Origin: Gemmatimonadota bacterium
GTDB lineage: Bacteria; Gemmatimonadota; Gemmatimonadetes; Palauibacterales; Palauibacteraceae
Length of the DNA stretch: 7,954 nucleotides
Direction of reading: 5' to 3'
Assembly: GCA_030601615.1 (NCBI GenBank)
Contig: JAUVTH010000063.1
Coordinates: 1-7,954, forward strand
Position numbers and translations under genes: made by a program. The notes under the pieces were generated by a model. It did no database searches. It was not told the origin of the DNA and worked only from the letters and a program-made list of their open reading frames with translations. Below, one piece after another: positions 6,305-7,954 of the stretch. Every line of letters starts with the position of its first letter. Position 1 is the first letter of the stretch.

Positions 6305-7954
6305 TGCTCGGCGGGCCTGAAATCGAGGACTCGCGCCTGGATCTCGCTCCGCCCGTTCCAACTGTTTTCAGCGATCTCGATCGCCACGTCCGCCCGCTCC
6401 GTCGAGCGCGCCTCCTGCATTCGGCTCCCCAATCCGAAACCGATCGCCGGTACCCGGTGGTCATCTCGGACCAATCCGAGCCGCAAGTGTCCGCCGTCAC
6501 TACCGACCCGGCCAGGTCGATCGAGCTCGACGCCACGGACCATCAGAATCGGGTGCGGGTTCCCCGAGCCGAATGGCGCCAGATGGTCGAGCCACTTCAG
6601 TAAATCGGAGCCAACTCGCTTCAGAGGCACTTCGAGGTCCAGGCGCAGCTCCTGCACCGGATCACGCTCCGGCAGCTCCCGGCTCGCCACCTCCCGGAGC
6701 CGGATCGCCAGCTCCTCCACGTGCTCCCGCCGCACGGTCAGGCCGGCGGCCATGCGATGTCCGCCGAATCTCTCGAGGAGCGGCGCACATTCCTGAAGGG
6801 CGTTGAACAGGTGAAAGCCGTCGACCGATCGGCCCGAGCCTCTCCCGATGTCTCCGTCGAACGCGATCACGACGGCCGGCCGGTCATATCGCTCCACCAG
6901 ACGCGAAGCCACGATTCCGATCACCCCCGGGTGCCAGTCATCGCCCCACAGGACCACTGCCCGGTCTTCCACCTTGAGTACGGTCTCGAGCTTGCGCGTC
7001 ACCTCCTCGAACACCCGGGCGTCAATGAGCCTGCGCTCGGAGTTCTGGCGCTCCAGGTGGTCCGCCAGGCGCTGGGCCTCCTGCGGGTCCGATGCGAGGA
7101 GAAGCCGCACACCCACATCGGCCTCCGCCATGCGGCCGACGGAGTTCAGACGCGGGGCGATCTTGAAGGAAATATGCTGGGCGTCGATGCCTTGATCGGA
7201 CCGTACCCCGGCGTTCGCGAGCAGGGACCGCAACCCAGGCTTCCGGCTGCGCTCAAGCACCCGAAGACCGGCCCGGACCAGGATCCGGTTCTCGCCTGTC
7301 AGTGGCATCTGGTCGGCTACAGTGCCGAGTGCGACGAGATCGAGGTGCTGGTTGAGGACAGGGGAATCGACTCCGGCATTCTCGTACAGCGCCACCAGCA
7401 GCTTGAAAGCCACTCCGACACCGGCCAGATCCCGATTCGGATACCGGCTGCCCGGCAACATCGGGTTCACGATAGCTACCGCCGCTGGAATGTCGCTCCC
7501 CGGTCGGTGGTGGTCCGTAACAACCACGTCAATCCCGTTCGCCGCGGCTTGCCTGACCGCCGTCGTCGCCGTGACTCCGCAGTCCGCGGTCACGATGAGC
7601 GTAGCTCCGATCTCGGCGGCCCTCGCCAGCCCCGCATCCGACAGGTCGTAGCCATCCCTCATCCGATGTGGCACGAAGGCCTCCACCCGCCCACCGATCG
7701 CCCTCAGCCCGAGCGTGAGAAGAGCCGCTGCGGACATCCCATCGGCATCATAATCTCCGTGCACCAGGATCTTCTCACCGCTGGAAAGGGCCTTCTCCAC
7801 TCGGGCGACGGCAGGCTGAATGTCAGGAAGATCGTCCGGGCGATGCATCAACGAGAGGTGCGGGCGGAGAAACAAGCGCGCATCGTCGGCGGAATCGACA
7901 CCCCTGCGTATCAGGATGCGACACACATCGTTGGGGAGGCCGAGCGACTCCGAG
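6301..7954 (-). CDS. recJ: Single-stranded-DNA-specific exonuclease RecJ (N-terminus cut by window edge)
   Basis: RecJ degrades single-stranded DNA 5' to 3' in the RecF recombination pathway, mismatch repair and base-excision repair. The window shows 550 residues. The frame stays open to the edge and the preceding residues SESLGLPNDVCRILIRRGV fit the family, so the true start lies beyond 7954 and only a few dozen residues are missing. The GTG at 7926 is probably an internal valine. The DHH phosphoesterase motifs are GDYDADG (66-72 of the visible chain), DCG (124-126) and TDHH (146-149), which bind the metals. The DHHA1 region carries HPGVIGIVASRL (341-352), GRGSGRS (370-376) and GGH (397-399). 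The OB-fold domain starts near APFGSGNP (459-466). The gene is the first of the visible unit; its stop overlaps the rsmD start codon. Confidence 0.96.
   Translation of the reverse strand, partial: SESLGLPNDVCRILIRRGVDSADDARLFLRPHLSLMHRPDDLPDIQPAVARVEKALSSGEKILVHGDYDADGMSAAALLTLGLRAIGGRVEAFVPHRMRDGYDLSDAGLARAAEIGATLIVTADCGVTATTAVRQAAANGIDVVVTDHHRPGSDIPAAVAIVNPMLPGSRYPNRDLAGVGVAFKLLVALYENAGVDSPVLNQHLDLVALGTVADQMPLTGENRILVRAGLRVLERSRKPGLRSLLANAGVRSDQGIDAQHISFKIAPRLNSVGRMAEADVGVRLLLASDPQEAQRLADHLERQNSERRLIDARVFEEVTRKLETVLKVEDRAVVLWGDDWHPGVIGIVASRLVERYDRPAVVIAFDGDIGRGSGRSVDGFHLFNALQECAPLLERFGGHRMAAGLTVRREHVEELAIRLREVASRELPERDPVQELRLDLEVPLKRVGSDLLKWLDHLAPFGSGNPHPILMVRGVELDRPGRVGSDGGHLRLGLVRDDHRVPAIGFGLGSRMQEARSTERADVAIEIAENSWNGRSEIQARVLDFRPAEH

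Noticed and set aside
6023..6796. Plus-strand open frame of 257 codons
   Set aside because: Antisense to rsmD and the end of recJ; low-complexity Ser/Arg/Pro composition and no recognisable motif.

Overview
The window is a GC-rich bacterial chromosome segment in which every gene I can support lies on the minus strand, so it reads from high to low coordinates. The order is recJ (its N-terminus lies outside the window), rsmD, coaD, pta, a STAS-domain anti-sigma-factor antagonist, a large SpoIIE/PP2C-type switch protein, rsmA (ksgA), and rex (its last residues lie outside the window). Nothing suggests a phage, plasmid, transposon, CRISPR array or structural RNA gene. I infer a free-living, non-model bacterium with high GC. 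The mix of a Rex redox repressor, a short Pta and multidomain partner-switching proteins would fit Gemmatimonadota or a similar phylum, but no marker here settles the taxonomy.

Region 5242-7954 holds housekeeping genes packed with overlaps: recJ/rsmD share 4 nt (TTGA), rsmD/coaD share 8 nt, and coaD/pta share 4 nt (ATGA). RecJ is a 5'-3' single-strand exonuclease, RsmD a 16S rRNA m2G966 methyltransferase, CoaD the penultimate enzyme of coenzyme A synthesis, and Pta the enzyme that interconverts acetyl-CoA and acetyl phosphate.

Region 1507-4258 is a partner-switching signalling pair. A 109-residue STAS protein with the DSSG phosphorylation motif sits 4 nt ahead of an 805-residue protein. That protein joins a degenerate receiver domain, an RsbW/SpoIIAB-type serine-kinase ATPase, an unassigned segment with a predicted coiled coil, a GAF domain and a PP2C phosphatase. 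The kinase and phosphatase for the STAS protein are therefore probably in one chain. This is the most interesting part of the window.

Region 1-1504 has rsmA, starting 2 nt after the switch gene, and then rex after an 86-nt gap, the only intergenic space of any size. That gap carries a sigma70-like promoter (-35 TTGAGA, 17-bp spacer, -10 TATGTT). An almost perfect Rex operator overlaps the expected transcription start, which indicates that rex represses itself. The seven genes from recJ to rsmA look like one co-transcribed, translationally coupled unit, with rex having at least its own promoter.
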